This document shows, piece after piece, positions 16,471 to 25,138 of a stretch of 37,273 bases of DNA (position 1 is its first letter; each line of letters opens with the position of its first letter). Origin of the DNA: Oscillospiraceae bacterium (GTDB lineage: Bacteria; Bacillota; Clostridia; Oscillospirales; CAG-272). Position numbers and translations under genes: made by a program. The notes beneath the pieces are model-generated. The model ran no database searches, had not been told where the DNA came from, and was given only the letters and a program-made list of their open reading frames with translations. Location of the stretch: assembly GCA_015065365.1 (NCBI GenBank), contig SVQL01000005.1:1-37273 (forward strand), in the 5' to 3' direction.

Positions 16471-17769
16471 ATGATTATTCACGAGCATTTTGATATAAAC
16501 GAAAATGGACATCTGACGTTAGGCGGCGCAGACACTGTAAGTCTTGCAGAAAAGTACGGTACACCGCTATATCTTCTTGACGAAAACGTTATTCGCCGCG
16601 CATGCAGAACCTATCGCGAGGCAGCACGCAAAAGCTTTGGCGAGGACGCGCTTCCCCTCTATGCCTCAAAGGCGCTTTGTTTTACGGAAATGTACCGAAT
16701 CGCCGCAGAGGAGGGCATGGGAATAGATTGCGTTTCGGGCGGCGAGCTTTATACTGCAAAGCGTGCGGGCTTCCCTGCCGAGCGTATTTATTTTCACGGA
16801 AACAACAAAACGCAAAAAGATATATGCGACGCTATGGACATGGGCGTCGGCACGTTCGTCGTTGACAATCCAGACGAGCTTTCGGCGGTAAGTGAGGAAG
16901 CTACGTCAAGAGGTATCACACAAAGAATACTGCTTCGCATCACCCCCGGAATTGATCCCCATACTCACCGCGCGGTAGTTACGGGAAACGTTGACTCGAA
17001 ATTTGGAAGCGCGATAGTTACGGGACAGGCTATGGAAATAGTCAAGGCGGCTATCTCTGCTCGCGGTGTTGATCTTGCGGGACTCCACTGCCACATCGGC
17101 TCGCAGATATTTGACATCGAGCCCTTTGAGGATGCGGCAAAAATAATGGTAAGCTTTCTTTCCGATATCAAGAAAGAGTGCGGATATGACATTCGCGAGC
17201 TCAATCTCGGCGGCGGACTTGGAGTTAAATATACGGAATACGACAGAGAAATAGATTACGCGAGCGCAATTTCCGAAATTGCAAATATTGTAAGCTGCGC
17301 TTGTAATGAACACGGCATAGAATTACCCCGTATTATTCTCGAGCCCGGTCGCTCGCTCGTTGCGGCGGCAGGCGCTACGCTTTACACCGTGGGCTCTGTT
17401 AAGTGTATTCCCCATTTCAGAAACTATATCTCGGTTGACGGCGGTATGCCGGATAACCCGAGATATGCGCTTTATCAGTCGCAATACACCGCGCTTATCG
17501 CGAACAGAGCATCCGCTCCCCGTGATTTTTGCGCAACGCTCGCAGGCAGATGCTGTGAGTCAGGAGACCTTCTCGGAGAAAATATAAAAATACAGACTCC
17601 AAAAAGAGGCGACGTGCTTGCGGTACTCGTAACGGGCGCATACAACTACTCCATGGCATCAAACTACAACAGGATCCCCCGTCCCCCCGTCGTAATGATA
17701 AAGGACGGCGAGGACAGAGTTGTCGTGAAGCGCGAAACCTACGAAGACCTTGTGAGAAACGACGTTTAA
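16471..17769 (+). CDS. lysA: Diaminopimelate decarboxylase
   Basis: PLP enzyme converting meso-diaminopimelate to L-lysine, the last step of lysine synthesis. Alanine-racemase-type barrel: PLP Lys in YASKAL (Lys67), HCHIGSQI, ELNLGGGLG phosphate loop and EPGRSLVAAAG. C-terminal beta domain: CCESGDLL (catalytic Cys), GAYNYSMASNYN. Length 432 aa from ATG 16471, preceded by AAAGGA; a TTG start seven codons earlier is less likely. No lysine riboswitch fits in the 27-nt gap upstream, so expression seems tied to the lon operon. Confidence 0.95.
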   Translation: MIIHEHFDINENGHLTLGGADTVSLAEKYGTPLYLLDENVIRRACRTYREAARKSFGEDALPLYASKALCFTEMYRIAAEEGMGIDCVSGGELYTAKRAGFPAERIYFHGNNKTQKDICDAMDMGVGTFVVDNPDELSAVSEEATSRGITQRILLRITPGIDPHTHRAVVTGNVDSKFGSAIVTGQAMEIVKAAISARGVDLAGLHCHIGSQIFDIEPFEDAAKIMVSFLSDIKKECGYDIRELNLGGGLGVKYTEYDREIDYASAISEIANIVSCACNEHGIELPRIILEPGRSLVAAAGATLYTVGSVKCIPHFRNYISVDGGMPDNPRYALYQSQYTALIANRASAPRDFCATLAGRCCESGDLLGENIKIQTPKRGDVLAVLVTGAYNYSMASNYNRIPRPPVVMIKDGEDRVVVKRETYEDLVRNDV

Positions 17770-17790
17770 TATAACACAAGGAGAAATATT

Positions 17791-18459
17791 ATGTTAAGTT
17801 CTCTTATGAGCGGTGATATAGAAGGCTTTATCATCCGCCTCGTACTTACTCTGCCGATAGTTCTCATATCCCTCTCCGTTCACGAAACGGCACACGGTTA
17901 CGTTGCCTACAAGCTCGGAGATCCAACGGCTTATAACCTCGGCAGACTTTCCCTAAACCCAATAAAGCATCTTGATCCCCTCGGTACGCTTTCCATGATT
18001 CTTTTCGGATTTGGATGGGCAAAGCCTGTACCAATAAACACCAGATATTTCAGAAAGCCCAAGCGCGATATGGCACTCACGGGTGTGGCAGGACCTGTTT
18101 CAAACATTCTTTTGGCTGTGTTTTTTGCCCTGCTTTTAAAAGCGACCATATTCATATTCGGCTTCGTCACACTAACGGAATTTACCTCTCAGCTTTACTA
18201 CTGGCTTTGGGTATTCTTCTCACTTGGAGTACAGCTGAACGTAACGCTTGCAGTCTTCAATTTTATTCCCGTACCGCCGCTTGACGGCTCACGAGTGCTT
18301 TTCGTATTTCTCCCATCGAGTGCGTATTTCAAAATAATGCGCTACGAAAAGTACATTTATCTCGTATTTTTGGTAGCTCTTGCAATCGGACTGCTCGATA
18401 CGCCGATAAATATTATGAGCGACTTTATAATAAAACTCATCGACGCGGCAGTTTTCTAA
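17791..18459 (+). CDS. Site-2 protease family zinc metalloprotease (M50)
   Basis: Intramembrane-type metalloprotease, 222 aa. HETAHG (His31, Glu32, His35) in the first helix is the HExxH zinc site. PVPPLDGSR, with Asp165, supplies the third ligand in a later helix. Hydrophobic segments occur near residues 14-34, 68-76, 98-122, 125-160 and 188-210. It is the compact YwhC-like type without a PDZ domain, unlike RseP. The ATG follows AAGGAG, 21 nt after lysA. In Bacillota this gene commonly sits just before scpA. The natural substrate is unknown. Confidence 0.93.
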   Translation: MLSSLMSGDIEGFIIRLVLTLPIVLISLSVHETAHGYVAYKLGDPTAYNLGRLSLNPIKHLDPLGTLSMILFGFGWAKPVPINTRYFRKPKRDMALTGVAGPVSNILLAVFFALLLKATIFIFGFVTLTEFTSQLYYWLWVFFSLGVQLNVTLAVFNFIPVPPLDGSRVLFVFLPSSAYFKIMRYEKYIYLVFLVALAIGLLDTPINIMSDFIIKLIDAAVF

Positions 18460-18500
18460 AATCACCTAATCATTTTTAAACTTTAACGTAAGGGGCAGAC

Positions 18501-19292
18501 ATGGAATCGATAACCTACCGTCTTGATCAGTTTGAAGGACCTTTGGATCTTCTCCTGACGCTCATACAAAAGAATAAGGTCAGCATCACAGATATACCTA
18601 TATCTCTTATCTGCGATCAATACGTCGAATACATTGCAGAAGCACAGAAGCTGGATATGGATATTGCTTCAGAATTTATCGTAATGGCGAGCGAGCTTAT
18701 GCTGATAAAAAGCCGCATGCTTCTTCCTCGCGACGAGGAGGACGAGGACGACCCGAGGATAGCGCTTACCGACGCCCTGCTACGTTATCAGCAGGCAAAG
18801 GAAGCTGCCGCAAAGCTGTCTCCCCTGTATGCGTATTACAGCGGACGTATGGTAAAGGACACCGACGAAATATCCGTTGATAAAACATACGTTCAGGACC
18901 AAGACGTAACCTCTCTGTGCGCGGCTATTAGGCGTATTATCGCATATAATAACGCGCTTGAGCGCGCCGCTACCACCTCATTTACTCCCATGATAAGCAA
19001 GCCTGTAATACCCGTTGAAATAAAAATAGTCTCCATTCTAAAAACTATTGAGAAAAAGGGGATTGCCACACTTGAGGATCTTGTCATCGGCGAGGTAACG
19101 CTCCCCGATCTTATTGCCTCGTTTCTTGGAGTGCTTGAGCTTGTTAAGATACGCAAGCTTTTGGTTGAGGACGATGAGAAAAGCAGCGAAAACGCACTGC
19201 TAAGTCTTTCTACGAGATTTATTCTCAACACAGACGACTCCACTGTCGGCGAGAGCGAATATGACCTCTCCGCCATAAACGGTGAGGAATAA
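18501..19292 (+). CDS. scpA: Segregation and condensation protein A
   Basis: Kleisin subunit of the Smc-ScpAB condensin that organises and separates newly replicated chromosomes. The protein is 263 aa. The N-terminal Smc-neck-binding region has YRLDQFEGPLDLLLTLIQK and a helical segment ending in SRMLLPRDEEDEDDP. The C-terminal winged helix covers about 165-235 (VSILKTIEKKG, FLGVLELVKIRKL). AAGGGG precedes the ATG. scpB follows after ten bases. Confidence 0.97.
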   Translation: MESITYRLDQFEGPLDLLLTLIQKNKVSITDIPISLICDQYVEYIAEAQKLDMDIASEFIVMASELMLIKSRMLLPRDEEDEDDPRIALTDALLRYQQAKEAAAKLSPLYAYYSGRMVKDTDEISVDKTYVQDQDVTSLCAAIRRIIAYNNALERAATTSFTPMISKPVIPVEIKIVSILKTIEKKGIATLEDLVIGEVTLPDLIASFLGVLELVKIRKLLVEDDEKSSENALLSLSTRFILNTDDSTVGESEYDLSAINGEE

Positions 19293-19302
19293 GGAGAATA
19301 TT

Positions 19303-19938
19303 ATGGACAATCAGAACACTCAAATAGACAGTCTTAAAAATATTGAAGGAGCAATCGAGGCAATACTTTATGCCGCAGGCTATCCCGTAAAATATACTCG
19401 AATTGCAGAGGTACTCGGTCTTGACGTACATAACACGAAAACCCTCATAGAGCACATGGCAAAGGACTACAATTCCGACAAATCAAAAAGAGGAATAAAC
19501 CTGCTTGTTTTTGACGAGACCTGCCAGCTTTGTACCAAGGAGCAGTACGCCCCCTACATACGTGAGGCGCTCGGCATACGCCGCGGTGGAAATCTCTCCG
19601 CATCCTCTATGGAGGTGCTTGCCGTAGTTGCGTATAATCAGCCCATCACACGCTCGTTCGTTGATCAGGTGCGTGGCGTTGACAGCTCATACGCGGTTAA
19701 TTCTCTTATCGATAAAGGACTTATTGAGGCGTGCGGAAGACTTGATGCCCCCGGCAGACCTATGCTGTACGTAACGACGGAAAAATTCTTGCGTGTATTT
19801 GGTCTTCGCTCACTCTCAGAGCTTCCCGCGACCGAAACGGTGCTCCCGCCCAAGGAGGAGGTTCCGATTATCGAGGACACCGAGGGTGTTGACGAGGAAG
19901 CAGGAATAACCGACGAATCAAATGCTGACGAAGCATAA
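19303..19938 (+). CDS. scpB: Segregation and condensation protein B
   Basis: Dimeric winged-helix protein that binds the kleisin ScpA in the condensin complex. The protein is 211 aa. Two winged-helix domains are recognisable: IEGAIEAILYAAGYPV to about 85, then LSASSMEVLAVVAYNQPITR and IEACGRLDAPGRPMLYVTTEKFL. The last ~40 residues are acidic and probably disordered. I use ATG 19303, six bases after AAGGAG, rather than the in-frame start at 19282, which overlaps the scpA end. Confidence 0.97.
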   Translation: MDNQNTQIDSLKNIEGAIEAILYAAGYPVKYTRIAEVLGLDVHNTKTLIEHMAKDYNSDKSKRGINLLVFDETCQLCTKEQYAPYIREALGIRRGGNLSASSMEVLAVVAYNQPITRSFVDQVRGVDSSYAVNSLIDKGLIEACGRLDAPGRPMLYVTTEKFLRVFGLRSLSELPATETVLPPKEEVPIIEDTEGVDEEAGITDESNADEA

Positions 19939-19971
19939 AAAAGCGACTTAAAAATCTAATGGAGGAAGACT

Positions 19972-20643
19972 ATGCCGGCATTGATAGTAATAGGCTGTAT
20001 TATTCTGTTTTTGGCGCTGGTGCTTTCTCTGCGCATAAAACTGACGGTAATATATAAGGACAGCCTGGTGGCTTATTGGAAATTTATGTTTTTCAAAAGA
20101 ATGATTTATCCCGAGAACGAAAAGCAACGCGGTCCTCATTCAATGAGCAAATGGCGAGCAAGGCGAATAAAAAAGAAGCATCAGGAGGATCAAGAAGAAA
20201 AACGGCGCCGCAATCTTCAAAGAGAGCTTAGAAAGAAAAAGGAAAGACAAGGAAAAAGGGAAAAGGAAACCTTCTCGGACGTGCTTGAGGTGCTTGGCTA
20301 TCTGAAAGAGCTTCTATCTGTCTTTCTCAAGCAGCTGTTTAAGCATTGGAGGGTTGACGTCGCTCGCTTTAAAATAAACGTCGCAACGGGGGAAGCGGCT
20401 ACTACGGCCATCGCATACGGTGCCGTCTGTGAGGCAGTTTCCGTCCTTTTAACAATTTTAGAGCCGCTCCGAGGCTTCTCCTCACCTAAAGCCAAGGATA
20501 TAGCAATTTCTGCCGACTACCTCTCTGAGAATACCACGGCAGATATAAAAATAGTACTGTCCGTGCGTCTCTGGCAAGCAATTCACATTGTGCTTGCAAC
20601 TCTCATGACTTATGTAAAGCAGCTCGTAGCGATAAAGTCGTAA
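19972..20643 (+). CDS. DUF2953 domain-containing protein (YtfI-like)
   Basis: The protein is 223 aa. An N-terminal membrane helix (about 3-25) is followed by a very basic, charged stretch (about 45-95; many Lys, Arg, Glu), probably a coiled coil. The C-terminal domain with VDVARFKINVATGEAATTAIAYGAV is typical of DUF2953. In Bacillus the equivalent ytfI lies directly before ytfJ (gerW), as here, and the pair is linked to sporulation and germination; its molecular role is unknown. GGAGG precedes the ATG. Confidence 0.85.
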   Translation: MPALIVIGCIILFLALVLSLRIKLTVIYKDSLVAYWKFMFFKRMIYPENEKQRGPHSMSKWRARRIKKKHQEDQEEKRRRNLQRELRKKKERQGKREKETFSDVLEVLGYLKELLSVFLKQLFKHWRVDVARFKINVATGEAATTAIAYGAVCEAVSVLLTILEPLRGFSSPKAKDIAISADYLSENTTADIKIVLSVRLWQAIHIVLATLMTYVKQLVAIKS

Positions 20644-20685
20644 GAGCTCGTATATAAAGACATACAATGAAAGGAAATAAAAATT

Positions 20686-21105
20686 ATGGCAGCAAACGAC
20701 AACAGAATCCCAGAAATTATTCGCTCATCCATGGAAAACATCCGTTCTATGTTTGATGCAAACAAAATCGTGGGTGACCCCATAACTACACCTCAAGGGA
20801 CCACGATTATCCCCATATCAAAAATTTCAATGGGTATTGCCGCAACCGGCTTTGATTACAACCCGAAGAAGGACGCGCAGCCCCGCCCGCAAAATTTTGG
20901 AGGTGGTGGCGGAACAGGTATCACCGTAAATCCTGTCGGCTTCTTGGTCGTTGACAGCAGAGGCGACGTCGAGTTTTTGAGCGTTGCAAACAAGGGTAAG
21001 CCCGATCCCATTGATCAGGTAGCAGATCTCGTTGAAAGAGCACCCGACATTATAGCAAGAATAAAAGAAATTTTTGACAAGGACAAGATTTATCCTCAAA
21101 TCTAA
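20686..21105 (+). CDS. ytfJ: GerW family sporulation protein (YtfJ)
   Basis: Protein of the GerW/YtfJ family, 139 aa. In Bacillus it is needed for normal spore germination and is made in the forespore. The family core is clear: ENIRSMFDANKIVGDPI, TIIPISKISMG, a Gly-rich segment GGGGGTGI, and NPVGFLVVD. No signal peptide. It directly follows the DUF2953 gene, as in other spore formers, so I take the organism to be a spore former. AAAGGA precedes the start. Confidence 0.95.
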   Translation: MAANDNRIPEIIRSSMENIRSMFDANKIVGDPITTPQGTTIIPISKISMGIAATGFDYNPKKDAQPRPQNFGGGGGTGITVNPVGFLVVDSRGDVEFLSVANKGKPDPIDQVADLVERAPDIIARIKEIFDKDKIYPQI

Positions 21106-21176
21106 TCATACTTGAATTATGGTATTTTTCCCTTCATATATTTTTAGAAAACAATATATACGGGAGAAATATAAAG

Positions 21177-22295
21177 ATGAAAAGAATCATAACTTTTTGT
21201 TTGATTTTGGCGATAATTACAGGATTATTTACCGTTTTCCCAAATGCTGATACGTCGCTTACAGTATCAGCAAAAAGCGCCGTGCTTATCGATGCGTATA
21301 GCGGCAGCGTGCTTTACGAAAAGAATGCTCACGAGCCCATGGGAATGGCAAGTACGACCAAAATTATGACAGCGCTTACCGTTCTGCGGCTGTGCTCTGC
21401 TGACTCCGTAGTTACAGTTTCTAAGGAAGCCGTCGGTACGGAAGGCTCGTCAATTTATCTTTGCGAGGGCGAGCAGCTTACAGTTGAACAGCTTTTATAC
21501 GCTCTCCTACTCTCGTCTGCAAACGATGCAGCGGTAGCCCTCGCGATACATTGCGCGGGAAGCGTTGAAAAATTTGCAGAAGCTATGAACAAATACGCCG
21601 CTGAACTTGGTATTGAGGACACAAATTTTACCAATCCACACGGTCTTTACGACGAAAATCACTACACCACAGCACTCTCTCTTGCTCTAATAGCGCGCGA
21701 AGCGATAAAAAGTGAGCTTTTGCGTAAAATATTTTCAACGTATAAAACCACCATTCCATTCAACGGTACACCCGACCGTCGCCTTCTTGTAAATCACAAC
21801 AAGCTTTTGCGCACATACTACGGAGCTATCGGCGTAAAAACAGGATTTACAAAAAAGACGGGTAGAACACTTGTAAGCGCTGCTGAACGTGATGACCTGA
21901 CGTTAATTGCAGTAACGCTTAACGCTCCCGACGATTGGCGCGACCACACCTCAATGCTTGATTACGGCTTTGAGCATTATGAAAGACGAGTTTTTTACGG
22001 CATTGGAGAATATGAATACGCCCTTCCCGCAGCGGGCTCTGATACAGATTTTGCAATTCTTACGAATACCGAGCCGCTTGCCCTTACCGTCAAAAAAGGC
22101 ACGAGCGATGCTTTTGTTCGAGTGTATTCAAGCTACCGATTCGTTTACGCTCCTACCGATGCAGATACCGAAATCGGCAAGGTTGAGCTTTGCGCAGACG
22201 GGAGAATTGCGTCTTCCTCACTCATAACAAGCAAAAAGGTCAGCACCGTAAAAAAAGAAAAATCCTTCTGGGATAAATTGTTTAAAAAGGACTGA
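21177..22295 (+). CDS. D-alanyl-D-alanine carboxypeptidase (DacB/DacF type)
   Basis: Secreted or membrane-associated penicillin-binding protein that trims the terminal D-Ala from peptidoglycan stem peptides. The protein is 372 aa. Signal peptide: basic MKR, then a hydrophobic core to about residue 24. Active-site motifs: STTK (Ser59, Lys62), SAN (114-116) and KTG (221-223). The C-terminal beta domain ends in SFWDKLFKKD, a short amphipathic stretch like the membrane anchors of PBP5-type enzymes. The neighbourhood of ytfJ and rluB suggests a role in spore cortex or growth-phase wall, which cannot be separated from sequence. Confidence 0.95.
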   Translation: MKRIITFCLILAIITGLFTVFPNADTSLTVSAKSAVLIDAYSGSVLYEKNAHEPMGMASTTKIMTALTVLRLCSADSVVTVSKEAVGTEGSSIYLCEGEQLTVEQLLYALLLSSANDAAVALAIHCAGSVEKFAEAMNKYAAELGIEDTNFTNPHGLYDENHYTTALSLALIAREAIKSELLRKIFSTYKTTIPFNGTPDRRLLVNHNKLLRTYYGAIGVKTGFTKKTGRTLVSAAERDDLTLIAVTLNAPDDWRDHTSMLDYGFEHYERRVFYGIGEYEYALPAAGSDTDFAILTNTEPLALTVKKGTSDAFVRVYSSYRFVYAPTDADTEIGKVELCADGRIASSSLITSKKVSTVKKEKSFWDKLFKKD

Positions 22296-22299
22296 AAAT

Positions 22300-23034
22300 A
22301 TGGCACCAATCCGCTTGCAAAAATATTTCACCGATTGTGGGGTAATGTCAAGACGCGCCGCGGAGGAGCAAATACTACTCGGCAAGGTAAAAGTAAATGG
22401 AATTATTGCATCCGTTGGAGATACGGTTGAGCCCGGAATAGACAAGGTTGAGTTTAACGGAAAAATAATTATTCCCATGACTGAAGAAAACGTCTGCATA
22501 ATGCTCAACAAGCCGCGAGGTTACGTAACAACGATGGCAGATGAAAGAGGCAGAAAGAACGTCAGTGAGCTTGTGAAAGACGTTAAAACAAGAGTTTATC
22601 CGATAGGACGTCTTGACATGGACTCAGATGGTCTTCTGTTGCTTACAAACAACGGCGCTCTTGCAAATAAGCTTACTCACCCGCGTCACGAAATACCAAA
22701 AATATATCGCATAAACGTCAAGGGTATTCCAACAGCCGAGCAGTTAAAGCATCTTGGCTCCGAAATGAAAATTGACGGATACAAAATTTTGCCCGTCAAG
22801 GTTGAAGTCGTATCGCGTGCTCGAACTGCGGACGAAGCAAGTGTACTTCAAATGACACTTTACGAAGGAAGAAACCGCCAGATACGCAAAATGTGCGATG
22901 CCGTTGGCCTTAAAATACGACGACTTACTCGTATATCAATAGGCAAAGTTTCGCTTGGCTCTCTTTCGTCAGGTAAATGGCGCAGACTCACAAAAAAAGA
23001 AATTGATTATCTTATGAATGATAAGGAAAACTGA
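22300..23034 (+). CDS. rluB: Pseudouridine synthase, RsuA/RluB family
   Basis: Makes pseudouridine in rRNA (RluB acts on 23S position 2605 in E. coli). The protein is 244 aa. An N-terminal S4 RNA-binding domain (LQKYFTDCGVMSRRAAEEQI, residues 6-25) precedes the catalytic domain. It contains the family motif GRLDMDSDGLLLLTN, with catalytic Asp106, and the C-terminal EGRNRQIRKM loop. It starts four bases after dacB. The scpA-scpB-ytfJ-dacB-rluB order is typical of Clostridia. The exact target base is inferred from family only. Confidence 0.93.
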   Translation: MAPIRLQKYFTDCGVMSRRAAEEQILLGKVKVNGIIASVGDTVEPGIDKVEFNGKIIIPMTEENVCIMLNKPRGYVTTMADERGRKNVSELVKDVKTRVYPIGRLDMDSDGLLLLTNNGALANKLTHPRHEIPKIYRINVKGIPTAEQLKHLGSEMKIDGYKILPVKVEVVSRARTADEASVLQMTLYEGRNRQIRKMCDAVGLKIRRLTRISIGKVSLGSLSSGKWRRLTKKEIDYLMNDKEN

Positions 23035-23036
23035 TT

Positions 23037-23417
23037 ATGATAAAGGTATTACCAATTCAATCCAAGCTCCGTCAGGAAGAAATATGCATCAAATGCGGAG
23101 TTGAATACGATGCAGATCTGCTTGCGTATGCCGTTTCCGTTGACGACCGTCTTTCAGGTATCTGCCAATTTAAGCTTACAGATAAAGGCGGGGTGATTTA
23201 CGATATAGCGGCAACCACAGATCACTACGACGCAGATGCTCTGTTCGTTATGGGGCGCGGAGCACTTAATTTTATCGATCTGTGCGGTGTTCACTACGCA
23301 ACATACGTCGGAAACAGCGCCGAAGATTCTCTTTTGAAGAAAATAGGATTCAAGAAAAACAACGACGGTGTTTATGAAATCGATCTTAACGGATTTTTCA
23401 CGGATCACTGCCACTGA
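23037..23417 (+). CDS. Small GNAT-like protein, function unknown
   Basis: The protein is 126 aa, starting two bases after rluB, with AAGGA at the end of rluB as ribosome site. The pattern of a central beta-strand pair (GICQFKLTDKGGVIYDIAA), a helix (ADALFVMGRGALNFIDL) and a terminal SAEDSLLKKIGFKKN-x-GVYEIDL segment resembles the C-terminal half of GNAT acetyltransferases. The acetyl-CoA-binding R/QxxGxG/A loop is not evident, so it may be a degenerate or non-acetylating member. The protein ends in FFTDHCH, a Cys/His tail. It is the last gene of the lon run; I see no strong terminator after it. Confidence 0.7.
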   Translation: MIKVLPIQSKLRQEEICIKCGVEYDADLLAYAVSVDDRLSGICQFKLTDKGGVIYDIAATTDHYDADALFVMGRGALNFIDLCGVHYATYVGNSAEDSLLKKIGFKKNNDGVYEIDLNGFFTDHCH

Positions 23418-23436
23418 TACAATACCAAAATAAAAG

Positions 23437-23465
23437 TTGACAAATCATATTTTTTGTGATATAAT
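23437..23465 (+). promoter_or_regulatory. SigA promoter of the tyrosine-kinase module
   Basis: TTGACA (23437-23442), 17 nt, TATAAT (23460-23465), with a TGA extension before the -10. The leader contains two small hairpins, CGGTT/AACCG (near 23474) and CCAAC/GTTGG (near 23503). Confidence 0.88.
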
Positions 23466-23532
23466 ATAACTCGCGGTTTTGTAACCGTTATAATAAGCTT
23501 AACCAACGGAATGTTGGCTGAAAGGATTTATC

Positions 23533-24366
23533 ATGACAAAGGAAATTAATATTTCGCTTCTTTTCAAGGTTTTTAAATCGGCATGGTGGAAAATTCTCAT
23601 TATAACCGTTGCCGTTGCTGTCGCAGTTGCTGCCTTCACGGCGTTCGCGATTGATCCCAAATATGCGGCAACAACTAAATTTTACGTCATAAACACAAGC
23701 ACGACCTCGGAATATACGACTACCGCGCTTCTTTCCGCGGCAGAATATCTCGCTAACGACTACATAGAAATTATCAACGGCGACGATATGATGGAAATGG
23801 TCAAGGGCAAGCTTGAAAGCAATCAAGAGCTTAAGGATAAGGGCTACACAACCTTTAACAAGTCCGAGATTCGCGGTATGATTACGTCTGCTACGTCAAG
23901 CGAATCCTCTACGTTCACGATAACCGCAACGCATACCGACTATGCGGTTGCTTATTACGTATGCAAAGCGCTCGAGTCAACCGAAGCTCTCGAAATAATA
24001 AAGAATGCGGCACGTCCGAGCTACAGCTCTAATATTTATCAATGGAGAGATCTTAACGGTGACGGTAAAAAGGATGCAGACGAATTTTCTACTATTTCCG
24101 AGACTGACCTCGAATGCGTAAAGGTTCTTCGTTCTCCATCTCAGGATGTCCCTGCCCCCGTTTCTCCCGATGTAGTAAATTACACCTTCATTGCGGCAGT
24201 AGCATCCGCTGTGATAGCATACGCAATATTCCTTGTAAAAAAGCTTGCCGATACCGTTATACGCGGCGAGGAGTCTGCCAAGGATCTCGTTGATGAAACG
24301 GTTATCGGAGATATTCCCACTTGGACAAAATCAGCAACGACTGCAAAAGAGGAAGATAAAAAATGA
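23533..24366 (+). CDS. Wzz/YveK-type chain-length regulator and kinase activator
   Basis: Polysaccharide co-polymerase or kinase-adaptor protein, 277 aa. It has a short cytoplasmic N-terminus with INISLLFKVFKSAWW, a first membrane helix (about 18-42), an extracytoplasmic region (43-215), a second helix (about 215-236) and a cytoplasmic tail that would contact the kinase. The external region contains DLNGDGKKDADE (residues 173-184), which fits the EF-hand calcium loop (D1, N3, D5, G6, D9, E12). I do not know this as a normal part of the family. The stop overlaps the kinase start (ATGA), so they are coupled. The target polymer is unknown because no glycosyltransferase lies nearby. Confidence 0.88.
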   Translation: MTKEINISLLFKVFKSAWWKILIITVAVAVAVAAFTAFAIDPKYAATTKFYVINTSTTSEYTTTALLSAAEYLANDYIEIINGDDMMEMVKGKLESNQELKDKGYTTFNKSEIRGMITSATSSESSTFTITATHTDYAVAYYVCKALESTEALEIIKNAARPSYSSNIYQWRDLNGDGKKDADEFSTISETDLECVKVLRSPSQDVPAPVSPDVVNYTFIAAVASAVIAYAIFLVKKLADTVIRGEESAKDLVDETVIGDIPTWTKSATTAKEEDKK

Positions 24367-25103
24367 AGAAAATAAATACGGCAAGAAAAAAGGCGCGGCT
24401 CGTAAGTGAGTCCACTCCCTTTGCAATAAGAGAGTCCTTTAATCAGCTTCGCATCAATATAATGTACTCTCCTCACGACAGCGAAGGCGCTCCTGTTTAC
24501 GCAATTACCTCTGCCGAGCAAGGAGTTGGAAAGAGCACGGTTTCAGCAAACGTTGCGCTGTCATTCTCTCAGGCTGGTCAAAAGGTGTTGCTCATAGATG
24601 CAGATATGCGTTGCCCTACGCAATATAAATTTTTCGGCTACGAAAAAAAGCAGAGCGGATTCAGCGAGCTTCTTTCGGGAATAGCAAAGGAGTCAAGCGC
24701 CGCTGTTTCCGTTTACTCGGATAATTTACATATAATAACCAGCGGTTGCATACCTCCTAACCCTTCTGCTCTCCTTATGAGCGGTAAGCTCTCGACTCTC
24801 GTTGAGCAATGGAAAAATGAATACGACATAATCTTTATCGACCTCCCGCCCGTAGGAATCGTTTCCGATCCTATCGTAATTGCAGGTCTGGTTGACGGAT
24901 ATATCTTAGTTGCAAGAGCAAACGTCAGCAACTCAAAGCACGTTAACACAGCTATACGCTCCCTTAAGAACGTCGGCGCAAAGATAACGGGACTTGTTAT
25001 CAACGGAACAAGCTACAAGGGCAGTGAGAACAAAAAGTACGCACGCGGAAAATACAGCTATAAATACGGATACACTTACGAATACGGTAATAAAGACGAC
25101 TAA
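24363..25103 (+). CDS. Bacterial tyrosine kinase (BY-kinase, CpsD/YwqD type)
   Basis: Cytoplasmic autophosphorylating tyrosine kinase that controls polysaccharide export, 246 aa. It has the P-loop AEQGVGKST (51-59), Walker A' LLIDADMR (76-83), Walker B IIFIDLPP and, before it, the ESFNQLRINI oligomerisation helix. The C-terminus (about residues 222-246) is a tyrosine cluster with eight Tyr, the usual autophosphorylation tail. It is translationally coupled to the Wzz-type gene, whose C-terminal tail is the expected activator. The phosphatase follows after 35 nt. Confidence 0.95.
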   Translation: MKKINTARKKARLVSESTPFAIRESFNQLRINIMYSPHDSEGAPVYAITSAEQGVGKSTVSANVALSFSQAGQKVLLIDADMRCPTQYKFFGYEKKQSGFSELLSGIAKESSAAVSVYSDNLHIITSGCIPPNPSALLMSGKLSTLVEQWKNEYDIIFIDLPPVGIVSDPIVIAGLVDGYILVARANVSNSKHVNTAIRSLKNVGAKITGLVINGTSYKGSENKKYARGKYSYKYGYTYEYGNKDD

Positions 25104-25138
25104 TCCCCCGCAAACAAAATACGGAAAGGACAAGCCGC

